From: Vulcanimicrobiota bacterium | GTDB taxonomy: Bacteria; Eremiobacterota; Eremiobacteria; Baltobacterales; Baltobacteraceae | Assembly: GCA_030042755.1 (NCBI GenBank) | Contig: JASHZC010000145.1 | Location: 1 to 19,152 of the forward strand | DNA length: 19,152 nt | Direction: 5' to 3' | In this document: positions 1 through 6,562 of the stretch, in pieces | Numbering within the stretch: position 1 is the first letter of the stretch | How the letters are laid out: each line of letters begins with the position of its first letter | Made by a program: the position numbers and the translations under genes | Notes under the pieces: model-generated | What the model saw: only the letters and a program-made list of their open reading frames with translations | Told to the model about the DNA's origin: nothing | The model's database searches: none

Positions 1-233
1 AACCCTTGACGATGCCCGATTAACGCCGTTGCGTCGTACGTGGCTTGAATCATTTGATCGGAGTCCGCAGCAACTAGCACCGATGTTATGGGCGTCTGCC
101 ACACGTCGCCACTTGGATAAGGGCAACCAAGGAACGTTGATACCGCGCCGGAAGCGCTCAGTGGGCGCGCAAATTGGCCGAAGGTCGACGCGAGAGCAAA
201 AGAAACAAGAAGCCCTACGCGTAGCTTATTCAT
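1..233 (-). CDS. Secreted protein of unknown function, N-terminal part only (runs off the left edge)
   Basis: Only the first 77 codons are in the window. Read on the minus strand, an ATG at 233-231 overlaps the last 8 bases of the upstream polymerase gene in another frame, so translation is probably coupled. The start MNKLRVGLLVSFALA is a basic N-region plus hydrophobic core of a signal peptide, with a plausible cleavage near residues 25-30. Residues 34-73 are the same domain start as in the lipoprotein at 2038-3297: both contain FLGCPYPSGDVWQT and later QMIQATYDA, and I count 31 identities in 40 ungapped positions. Unlike that paralogue it has no lipobox and no Ser/Pro linker, so it is probably released rather than lipid-anchored. 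The biochemical function is unknown. Its place behind the polymerase gene suggests a role in the polysaccharide system, which is inference. Confidence 0.85.
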   Translation of the reverse strand, partial: MNKLRVGLLVSFALASTFGQFARPLSASGAVSTFLGCPYPSGDVWQTPITSVLVAADSDQMIQATYDATALIGHRQG

Positions 234-1719
234 TAGCGAAATGCGAGCTCGAGAGAGCGGCACGAGGGGCCGAGGCGTAAACCACGGGTCTTCGCACTAC
301 CGCCTTTTCGTCGGCTGCATCAGTTCGCAATTTATAGGTTGACGCAATGTAGACGAGCTGAGCCGCCGTCGCAAACACGAGCCAGGTCCATTTGTCATGG
401 AACGAATCAATAAAGAATGCGGTCGTGCAAATACCGATTAGGCCACCTTCGATCATTACTCGGTAGTCGTAAAGCGGATGATCGCGTTGAATCGTGCGCA
501 GCATCGTGAAGTTTACAACGATAAACCAGACGACTAGTCCCAGCCCAATGACGCCTAGCTCGACCAAATAACGCAGAAGTACATTGTGTGGCGGAGCGTC
601 CCAACCATAGAGGTGCGTCTGTGGAGTCGCTAGGTAAAAGCGGTTGAAGACAATGGGGAACGTTCCGATCCCTGAACCGAAGAGCCCATAGTGCTTTGCG
701 GCCTCAAGACCGACAGCCCAAATTGAGGTGCGGCCCGCTCCCCCCGTTGAGACTGCCGTCGAAAAGCGTGAGATTAGCTCCACACTAAACGGAACCAAGG
801 CAAGAATAACCGCGCAGCCCGCCACCGCGAGTTGGACGCGATACCGAGAGCGCCAGAAAAAGTACGCCATGACAACCACGAACGCGCATGCCGCCTCGCG
901 CGAGGCGCTGAGCAGAATGCCCGAAACCATTACGCCCACGAGTGCAAATCCAGCCAACTTTAGGGTAAGCCACCGGCTGCGAAGCGCAAACATCATCACG
1001 ATTGTGATGGGGAAGATTAATGCATCCGCGTATTCATTTGGATCGATATGATTTGCGCCCTGTTGCAAGACGAGTCTGCTGTTGTGGATCGGATCCACTT
1101 GCGGCGGGTGTTCGTGAAAATACACCATACCCGCTACCGACGCGATTACGTACGCAGCGACTATAGCAATAAGAATGAACTTAAAATCGGGCAGCGTTAT
1201 CGGCGTGAGTGTCAACGCTGCGTAGAGCAGCGCAAGCCCCAAAAATGATCCCATAGGAACGGCGGCACTCTGGGGGTCAACCGTCCATAAGAGCGAGATC
1301 GTCATCCAGACAACAAAGAACCCAATGATGCGCAGGTTGAGCTTCGGCGTGACGATGCGCCGCACACGAAGGCAGTAGTACAGTAGAAAGAGACCGGTTA
1401 CTATGCCGACGATTTTCGCTAGCGTACCAGCGCTTGAGATATCCACTAGCATGTCGAACGGCATAAGACAGATATAGAGGGCGTAGGGAAACACCAGAGG
1501 TCGTACGAGCGCTAGGTATGCGATCAGCGGCGAAAGCAGCGCTGCGACCACTACTGCGTCCTTCAAAGGCGTGCCGCTGGAAACAAAATACGCCGCGCAC
1601 ACGACAACGAATGTGAAGCCAATCGCGACGGGAAACATTGGCGAGCGCATTGGTCTCGTCAGTGACGCACCTTGCGCCGCGCTGCGCGCGTCGCTCGTTC
1701 CGATCGACAGCCACTCCAT
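226..1719 (-). CDS. O-antigen ligase / Wzy-type polysaccharide polymerase family membrane protein
   Basis: A polytopic inner-membrane protein of about 497 residues with some ten or more hydrophobic segments. In Wzy_C/O-antigen ligase proteins such enzymes join lipid-linked repeat units (Wzy) or pass the glycan to an acceptor (WaaL). Numbering from the ATG at 1719, visible family marks are LLSASREAA with Arg274 before a membrane segment, GRTSIWAVGLEAA near 329-341 in the large periplasmic loop, GLFGSGIGTFP near 345-355, and PPHNVLLRYLVELG with His378 at the next membrane segment. The frame can also be opened from a TTG at 1746 (506 residues); neither start has a good ribosome binding site. A short leader reading frame with a strong one ends 10 bases before the ATG, so coupling from it favours the ATG. 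Polymerase is more likely than ligase because the rest of the locus is Wzy-dependent; sequence alone does not separate the two. Confidence 0.88.
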   Translation of the reverse strand: MEWLSIGTSDARSAAQGASLTRPMRSPMFPVAIGFTFVVVCAAYFVSSGTPLKDAVVVAALLSPLIAYLALVRPLVFPYALYICLMPFDMLVDISSAGTLAKIVGIVTGLFLLYYCLRVRRIVTPKLNLRIIGFFVVWMTISLLWTVDPQSAAVPMGSFLGLALLYAALTLTPITLPDFKFILIAIVAAYVIASVAGMVYFHEHPPQVDPIHNSRLVLQQGANHIDPNEYADALIFPITIVMMFALRSRWLTLKLAGFALVGVMVSGILLSASREAACAFVVVMAYFFWRSRYRVQLAVAGCAVILALVPFSVELISRFSTAVSTGGAGRTSIWAVGLEAAKHYGLFGSGIGTFPIVFNRFYLATPQTHLYGWDAPPHNVLLRYLVELGVIGLGLVVWFIVVNFTMLRTIQRDHPLYDYRVMIEGGLIGICTTAFFIDSFHDKWTWLVFATAAQLVYIASTYKLRTDAADEKAVVRRPVVYASAPRAALSSSHFANE

Positions 1720-1729
1720 TACGCTTAGG

Positions 1730-1774
1730 CTATCTCGAACGGCCAAATCGGCGAAGGGCCGCGCGGTTCTTCAC
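1730..1774 (-). CDS. Possible 14-codon leader peptide ahead of the polymerase gene
   Basis: On the minus strand a GTG at 1774-1772 opens a frame of 14 codons (MKNRAALRRFGRSR) closed by TAG at 1732-1730. About 10 bases upstream is an excellent Shine-Dalgarno sequence, AGGAGG (1790-1785) within TAGGAGGAAGGG. The main polymerase frame is +1 relative to it and has no comparable site of its own, so ribosomes loaded here could finish at the TAG and restart at the ATG at 1719. Alternatives are that the strong purine run is chance, or that a base error near 1740 hides an N-terminal extension of the polymerase. Confidence 0.3.
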   Translation of the reverse strand: MKNRAALRRFGRSR

Positions 1775-1822
1775 GAGAGCCCTTCCTCCTAGTGCTCGGG
1801 ACCGACGGCTAGCCAAAGAGGA

Positions 1823-1828
1823 ATATTA
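1823..1828 (-). promoter_or_regulatory. Candidate -10 element for the polymerase transcript
   Basis: TAATAT on the minus strand (ATATTA on the plus strand) in an AT-rich patch, about 50 bases upstream of the leader-peptide GTG. No convincing -35 hexamer sits 16-18 bases upstream, so this is a weak call. Confidence 0.25.
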
Positions 1829-1877
1829 AGAAAAACGAGGCTTCCGAGCGCTTGGGCTGCTATTGCCCCAGCCGCAG

Positions 1878-1939
1878 CTTTACATTGTCTTTACATAGCT
1901 TCCTTGCTCTCTTGCCAAAACTTAAACTGAGCTTGCCGA
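1878..1939 (+). promoter_or_regulatory. Helically phased CTT-type half-sites (Pho-box-like operator candidate)
   Basis: Six octamers begin with CTT at 1878, 1889, 1899, 1911, 1921 and 1932, i.e. steps of 11, 10, 12, 10 and 11 bases, close to one DNA turn. They read CTTTACAT, CTTTACAT, CTTCCTTG, CTTGCCAA, CTTAAACT and CTTGCCGA; the first two are identical and separated by TGT. Eight-base direct repeats with three-base spacers are how PhoB/OmpR-family regulators bind in several phyla (for example the cyanobacterial Pho box). The array lies about 100 bases before the lipoprotein start, and could also act on the divergent polymerase gene. A weak -10-like stretch (GATAACCT) overlaps its right end. 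The regulator's identity is inference. Confidence 0.4.
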
Positions 1940-1981
1940 TAACCTAACAACCAGGACACGGGTGGTCGCCTCTTCGATCGG

Positions 1982-2001
1982 CCTACCTTGCCTTCGGTAG
2001 G
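1982..2001 (+). other. Inverted repeat in the lipoprotein 5' leader
   Basis: CCTACC (1982-1987) and GGTAGG (1996-2001) can form a perfect 6-bp stem with an 8-base loop, 36 bases before the lipoprotein ATG. It could be an RNA hairpin in the leader or a palindromic protein site. No T-tract follows, so it is not a terminator. Confidence 0.35.
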
Positions 2002-2037
2002 TACGTTCCCCAAAGCAACTGCTAAAGCGAGGTCACA

Positions 2038-3297
2038 ATGTCTCTTCGGATTTCCATCCGGGGCTCTTCAACGCGGCCTTTTTTCACGGTGGCTGCGCTT
2101 TGCTCTGCTTTGGTAACGACCGGTTGCGGTGGGGGTGGCGGGGGCGGCGGCGTCCTCCCAGTGTCTGATTCATACCACCACGATCGGCCGGATCCGAGCT
2201 CTTCGCCGACTGCGTCGCCCAGCTCGAGTGCCTCGCCTTCAGCATCGCCGGGGGGCTCAACTTCACCGACTTCATCCCCAGGAGTTGGCGCCTCGCCGTC
2301 CTCCGCGCCCGGGACAGGCGCGTCACCGACATCCTCGCCGGCGGCTAGCGCTTCTCCGACCTCTGCGCCCAAGGCAACCAGTGCGCCGACCGCGGCGCCC
2401 ACTGCAGCTCCTGTGGCCGCTACGGGCGGCGACTTTCTGGGATGTCCGTATCCAAGCGGGGACGTTTGGCAGACCAATATCACCTCCGCCCCCCTCGCTG
2501 CAAATTCGGCCCAAATGATCCAAGCAACCTACGATGCGATCGCCGCAGTGGGCACCGAGGGGCAGGGATTCAATGTTTGGACCCCTGTTACTGAACAGAT
2601 CAATTCGGCTACGAACGCAACGCCGCAGGTCAAGGTTGCCGGCACCGTGTCGTATCACACACCCTACTCGCCGGTTCCTTGGCTGTCGAGTTTCTACATC
2701 GAACCCGGAAGCGACGGACACTCGATGGTGCTGAATACCCAAAATTGTGAATACTACGAGGGCTACCAAACGAGCTACAGCGCTGGCGAACTCCACGAGT
2801 ACAACGGAAGCATGTGGAATTTGACTCAGCCCTTCTCCCAGCCCTCGGTGAATCCGGGATCAACCGCATCGGGAATCCCAATTGGATTGCTTGCCGTCCG
2901 TCCTGAGGAACTGACGGCAGGACTAATCCAGCACGCGATCGGTTGGGATGCCGTAGCAAACACGGCCGCCGACGGCATCTGCGTCAGCCCGGCCGCCGCG
3001 ACGGATTGCAGCGACGGTATACCCTACGAAGGGCCATCAGCGGACGCGCCATATGCCATACCCTACGGCTCACACATTCGACTCAAGGCCAGCTTCAGCA
3101 CTTCGGGGTGGCCGCGCGAGGCGCAGATCGTAGCGACCGCATTGCAAACGTACGGAGCCTACCTCTACGACACCGGATGCTGTAATGCGATTCCCTTCAT
3201 CGATGACTCCTACGGAACGCCAACGTGGACATCGGCCGATCAGGCGTCGCTGAATACGATTACCATTCAAGACTTCGACGTCGTCCAGGCCCCGTGA
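2038..3297 (+). CDS. Putative lipoprotein with Ser/Pro/Ala repeat linker and conserved secreted domain of unknown function
   Basis: 419 residues. ATG 2038 is preceded by GAGGT at 2029-2033, a good ribosome binding site. Residues 1-30 look like a lipoprotein signal with an acceptable lipobox (TTGC, Cys30), followed at once by eight glycines. Residues 52-128 form a Ser/Pro/Thr/Ala linker that includes five ten-residue repeats. The folded domain starts at FLGCPYPSGDVWQT (133-146) and runs to the C-terminus; features include GLLAVRPEELTAGLIQHAI, GSHIRLKASF and ALQTYGAYLYD. I recognise this pattern from uncharacterised secreted proteins in other phyla (those I recall carry a similar Arg-Leu-Lys-Ala-Ser-Phe segment and a late Tyr-Gly segment), but no activity is known to me. 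It is probably attached to a membrane with the linker holding the domain away from it. A paralogue begins at the left edge of the window. Confidence 0.85.
   Translation: MSLRISIRGSSTRPFFTVAALCSALVTTGCGGGGGGGGVLPVSDSYHHDRPDPSSSPTASPSSSASPSASPGGSTSPTSSPGVGASPSSAPGTGASPTSSPAASASPTSAPKATSAPTAAPTAAPVAATGGDFLGCPYPSGDVWQTNITSAPLAANSAQMIQATYDAIAAVGTEGQGFNVWTPVTEQINSATNATPQVKVAGTVSYHTPYSPVPWLSSFYIEPGSDGHSMVLNTQNCEYYEGYQTSYSAGELHEYNGSMWNLTQPFSQPSVNPGSTASGIPIGLLAVRPEELTAGLIQHAIGWDAVANTAADGICVSPAAATDCSDGIPYEGPSADAPYAIPYGSHIRLKASFSTSGWPREAQIVATALQTYGAYLYDTGCCNAIPFIDDSYGTPTWTSADQASLNTITIQDFDVVQAP
2251..2400 (+). repeat. Five tandem 30-bp units coding a ten-residue Ser/Pro repeat
   Basis: Within the lipoprotein linker, residues 72-121 divide into GGSTSPTSSP, GVGASPSSAP, GTGASPTSSP, AASASPTSAP and KATSAPTAAP. 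The units are degenerate at DNA level, so the repeat is old and not a fresh slippage tract, although copy number may still vary between strains. Confidence 0.7.
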
Positions 3298-3383
3298 TGC
3301 CTGGGTGAGGGTGGCCCAACCGTCCCGACGATAGGGGCAAAGACCTCTGGGCAGATGCGACGCACAGGCGCTTCACTTAGAAC

Positions 3384-4427
3384 GTGGCAGACCGGATAGT
3401 CCTTGTTGGCAGCTACCCTCCCCCTTTTGGGGGTTGCAGCGTCCACGTTCAGCGGCTTCGACGAGCACTTCAGCCCGATTTCGACGTTGAAGTGATCGAC
3501 ATGTATGGAAGAACCCGGGACCCGCAAGATGCTTCCGTTTTGCGGTGCGGTGGGCGTCCCGTCGGCGTTTTGCGCGCTCTGCAAGCGTTGCGCCGAAGCT
3601 CGGCATCGATCGTCCATTTCCACGTTTCCGCAATGGACGCGTTTCTTTGGGCGTCGCGCCCAATGCTAGCAAGCCTGGGCGCGAATGCACGCGCCATTAT
3701 CACGATCCACGGCGGTTCCTTTGTTTCCTCGTTCCGATCCGGCCCAACCTGGAGGCGCGCAGCACTTCAAAGCGTACTGCGGCGCTTCCATCGAATTGTC
3801 ACCGTCAATGACGAACAACGTCGCTTCTTGGAAGAGCTCGGCATAGACGGTGGCCGTCTAAAGGTCGTGCCAGCTTTTCTACCACCTTTCGCCGAGGAGT
3901 CCGCGCGCGTTCGCGAGATTCTATCGCCGCTCGAGGGGTGTTCGCCCATCATCATATCGTCGGGTTATGGCATGCGACATTATGGTTTCCACATTATCTT
4001 GGATGCTCTCGAACGGTATTGCGGTTCGCGCCCCGGCTCGATAATCTGCACCTACAACTCGTATGACGAAAGCTACATGGCCGAACTAGGAAAGCCCCGA
4101 AGCGTACCGTGCGTGATTGCTCGCGATCTCAACCCCGCGGAGTTCGCGTGGATTCTCGAAAAGTCCGACACCTACGTGCGCGCGACGGATCGCGACGGCG
4201 ACGCTGTTGCAATCCGCGAGGCATTGTACTTTGGCAAAAACGCCATCGCGTCCGATTGCGTGCATCGGCCTCCTGGCGTTGTGCTTTTCCGAACCGACGA
4301 CGTGGCGTCGCTTTCAGATGCGCTCGAGATGACTGCGTCACGCCCCCCTACCCCCCGGGTTCATGACGCCGGCGCCTCCGGTCTGGAAGCTTTGCTCGAT
4401 GTGTATCGCGAGGCGCTTTGCGCATGA
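3384..4427 (+). CDS. Glycosyltransferase, GT4-like (GT-B fold)
   Basis: 347 residues, starting at a GTG (3384) with no clear ribosome binding site. The N-terminus MADRIVLVGSYPPPFGGCSV is the typical first strand and Gly-rich loop of GT4 enzymes. ARAIITIHGG (near 98-107) and HRIVTVNDEQRRFLEELGI (near 135-153) match the end of the acceptor domain, and a donor-domain-like segment with DGDAVAIREALYFGKNAI lies near the C-terminus, where the family usually has an EX7E-type motif; here the first acid is Asp-like rather than Glu, so activity is likely but not proven. It would act on the cytoplasmic face, adding a sugar to the lipid-linked repeat unit. Its stop codon overlaps the next gene's ATG in ATGA, indicating coupling. 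Donor sugar unknown. Confidence 0.85.
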   Translation: MADRIVLVGSYPPPFGGCSVHVQRLRRALQPDFDVEVIDMYGRTRDPQDASVLRCGGRPVGVLRALQALRRSSASIVHFHVSAMDAFLWASRPMLASLGANARAIITIHGGSFVSSFRSGPTWRRAALQSVLRRFHRIVTVNDEQRRFLEELGIDGGRLKVVPAFLPPFAEESARVREILSPLEGCSPIIISSGYGMRHYGFHIILDALERYCGSRPGSIICTYNSYDESYMAELGKPRSVPCVIARDLNPAEFAWILEKSDTYVRATDRDGDAVAIREALYFGKNAIASDCVHRPPGVVLFRTDDVASLSDALEMTASRPPTPRVHDAGASGLEALLDVYREALCA

Positions 4428-6562
4428 AACAGGTTTTACAAGACCTCAAAACGGGCGCCACGATTCTCGCGAACGTCCCGAGCCCCGCGGCGAAGGCCAA
4501 TCATTTGCTCGTTCGGACGAGAAAGACGTTGGTTTCTGCCGGAACCGAGCGCATGTGGCTCGATTTTGGGAAGGCCAACCTGATCGAGAAGGCACGCCAG
4601 CAGCCGGACAAAGTTCGACAGGTGCTCGACAAGGTTCGCAGCGACGGACTGCTGCCAACGCTCGATGCCGTACGTCGTCGTTTTGAAGAGCCGCTGCCAA
4701 TGGGCTATTGCAACGTCGGAACCGTTATGGAACTTGGACCGGGTATCCACGGTTTTGCTGTCGGCGATCGCGTCGTTTCAAACGGCAAGCATGCCGAAGT
4801 TGCCTGCGTTCCGAAGAACCTGTGCGCGCGGGTGCCTGCTGAGGTCAGCGACGAAGCTGCGTCATTCACGGTTCTCGGTGCTATTGCTCTTCAGGGAATT
4901 CGATTGGCAGCGCCGACGATCGGCGAAACGTTTGCCGTCGCTGGCTTAGGGCTCGTCGGTCTGCTCGCCGTGCAGTTGCTCAGGGCCAACGGCTGCCGCG
5001 TCTTCGCATGTGATTTTGATCCCGACCGCGTCGCTCTTGCAGCATCCTTTGGTGCCGAAACGCTCGTGTTGCAAGAAGACGTTGATCCCGTTCCGGCCGC
5101 GCTCGCGTATTCGCGCGGACATGGCATCGACGGCGTAATCGTTGCAGCAGCCACAAACAGTGCGGCGCCAATTCACCAAGCTGCGCAAATGTGCCGGAAA
5201 CGGGGACGCATCATCTTGGTCGGCGTCACCGGTCTCGAGCTCTCTCGCGCCGACTTCTACGAAAAGGAGCTCAGCTTCCAAGTTTCGTGCTCGTACGGCC
5301 CAGGGCGATACGATGTGGCCTACGAGGAGGGCGGTGCTGATTATCCCTTCGGGTTCGTTCGCTGGACGGCGCAGCGAAATTTTGAAGCGGTGCTAGATTT
5401 GCTGACCTCCGGCGCTCTGAACGTAAGCACATTGGTTACACATCGTTTTGCGTTCGATGAAGCGCCCGCAGCGTACGAAGTACTCGGAAGCCACGCTGCC
5501 CACTTAGGCATTATTCTTGACGCGACCACATCACGTGACGATGCACCGGAGCGTACGATCGTTCTGAAAGAGCGAAGCGAGCACCCACGGCCCGTTTCGG
5601 CCGGGAACGTCGGTTTCGTCGGAGCCGGTAAGTATGCTTCCGGTATTTTGATCCCGGCATTTCAAGCGGCTGGGGCGAACCTGCGTACGATCGCATGTTC
5701 TGCCGGTGTGAGTGGTTTCGACAGTGGTAAAAGATTCGGATTTGCCTGCGCGACGACCGATGCGGAAGTGATCTTCAATGACGAAACCATCGATACCGTA
5801 GCTATCGCGACGCGCCACGATTCCCATGCGCAGTTCGTTTGCAAGGCCTTACGCCGTGGCAAGCACGTATTCGTAGAAAAGCCGATGGCGCTCTCGCTTC
5901 GCGAAATCGATGACATACGCTCCGCTTACGGGGAAGCCCCCGAGGCGTTGCATCCAATACTCATGGTTGGATTCAACCGTAGATTCGCACCGTATGTGCA
6001 ACGCATGGCGGAACTTCTCGCAGATATTCGTCAGCCAAAGTCGTTCGTCATGACGGTAAACGCCGGGCCCATTCCGCAAGATCATTGGACTCAGGACGCT
6101 AGCGTGGGCGGCGGGCGCATCGTCGGCGAAGCATGTCATTTCATCGATCTTCTCCGCTTTCTTGCTAAGTCACCCATAACGGCCATCACGGCAACAACAT
6201 TACACAACGATCCACAAGAAAGTGGCGATAAAGTCAGCCTCGACCTCCGCTTCAACGATGGGTCAATTGGAACTATTCACTATTTCGCCAACGGTCACCG
6301 ATCGTTCCCGAAGGAACGCTTGGAAGTGTTCTGCGGCGGGAAGATTTTGCAACTATCAAACTTCCGCGAGCTGCGTGGGTTCGGGTGGGGTAGATTTCGA
6401 GCCATTCGTTCGTGGAGCCAGGACAAGGGGCAACGCGCGTGTGTCAAGGCATTTATGGATGCCATACGCACTGGATCGACCTCACCAATTCCATTTGAGG
6501 AGCTCATCGAGGTTGCGCGGGCGACGATAACTGCGGCTGATGCGGCCCGAGACGCTCGATAA
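4424..6562 (+). CDS. Two-domain oxidoreductase: zinc-type dehydrogenase-like half fused to Gfo/Idh/MocA half
   Basis: 712 residues from the ATG at 4424, chosen over a TTG at 4418 because it forms the ATGA overlap with the preceding gene. The N-terminal half (about 1-370) is medium-chain dehydrogenase-like: MGYCNVGTVMELG, GFAVGDRVVSNG, and a nucleotide-binding AGLGLVGL at 173-180. The C-terminal half (about 390-710) is Gfo/Idh/MocA-like: GFVGAGKYASG at 397-407 and the signature HVFVEKPMAL with EKP at 485-487. Such bi-domain oxidoreductases are known from EPS and O-antigen clusters, commonly beside heparinase II/III-like genes, as here. The substrate is unknown; redox modification of a nucleotide sugar or uronate is the natural guess. 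It overlaps the next gene by 23 bases. Cytoplasmic, since no signal peptide is seen. Confidence 0.9.
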   Translation: MKQVLQDLKTGATILANVPSPAAKANHLLVRTRKTLVSAGTERMWLDFGKANLIEKARQQPDKVRQVLDKVRSDGLLPTLDAVRRRFEEPLPMGYCNVGTVMELGPGIHGFAVGDRVVSNGKHAEVACVPKNLCARVPAEVSDEAASFTVLGAIALQGIRLAAPTIGETFAVAGLGLVGLLAVQLLRANGCRVFACDFDPDRVALAASFGAETLVLQEDVDPVPAALAYSRGHGIDGVIVAAATNSAAPIHQAAQMCRKRGRIILVGVTGLELSRADFYEKELSFQVSCSYGPGRYDVAYEEGGADYPFGFVRWTAQRNFEAVLDLLTSGALNVSTLVTHRFAFDEAPAAYEVLGSHAAHLGIILDATTSRDDAPERTIVLKERSEHPRPVSAGNVGFVGAGKYASGILIPAFQAAGANLRTIACSAGVSGFDSGKRFGFACATTDAEVIFNDETIDTVAIATRHDSHAQFVCKALRRGKHVFVEKPMALSLREIDDIRSAYGEAPEALHPILMVGFNRRFAPYVQRMAELLADIRQPKSFVMTVNAGPIPQDHWTQDASVGGGRIVGEACHFIDLLRFLAKSPITAITATTLHNDPQESGDKVSLDLRFNDGSIGTIHYFANGHRSFPKERLEVFCGGKILQLSNFRELRGFGWGRFRAIRSWSQDKGQRACVKAFMDAIRTGSTSPIPFEELIEVARATITAADAARDAR

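Noticed and set aside
29..280. 83-residue plus-strand reading frame at the left edge
   Set aside because: It is antisense to the left-edge secreted protein gene and the polymerase 3' end, both of which have clear family or paralogue support; its own sequence shows no recognisable domain.
1982..2037. Possible c-di-GMP (GEMM) riboswitch because of GGTAGGTACG before the lipoprotein gene
   Set aside because: Only one short piece resembles the class; the conserved core GGGACGCAAAGCC-like segment and second helix are missing.
2022..2796. Minus-strand frames opposite the lipoprotein, one rich in Gly/Ala/Glu
   Set aside because: They are mirror readings of the Ser/Pro/Ala linker and the domain coding sequence, which give open frames on both strands because of GC-rich repeats.
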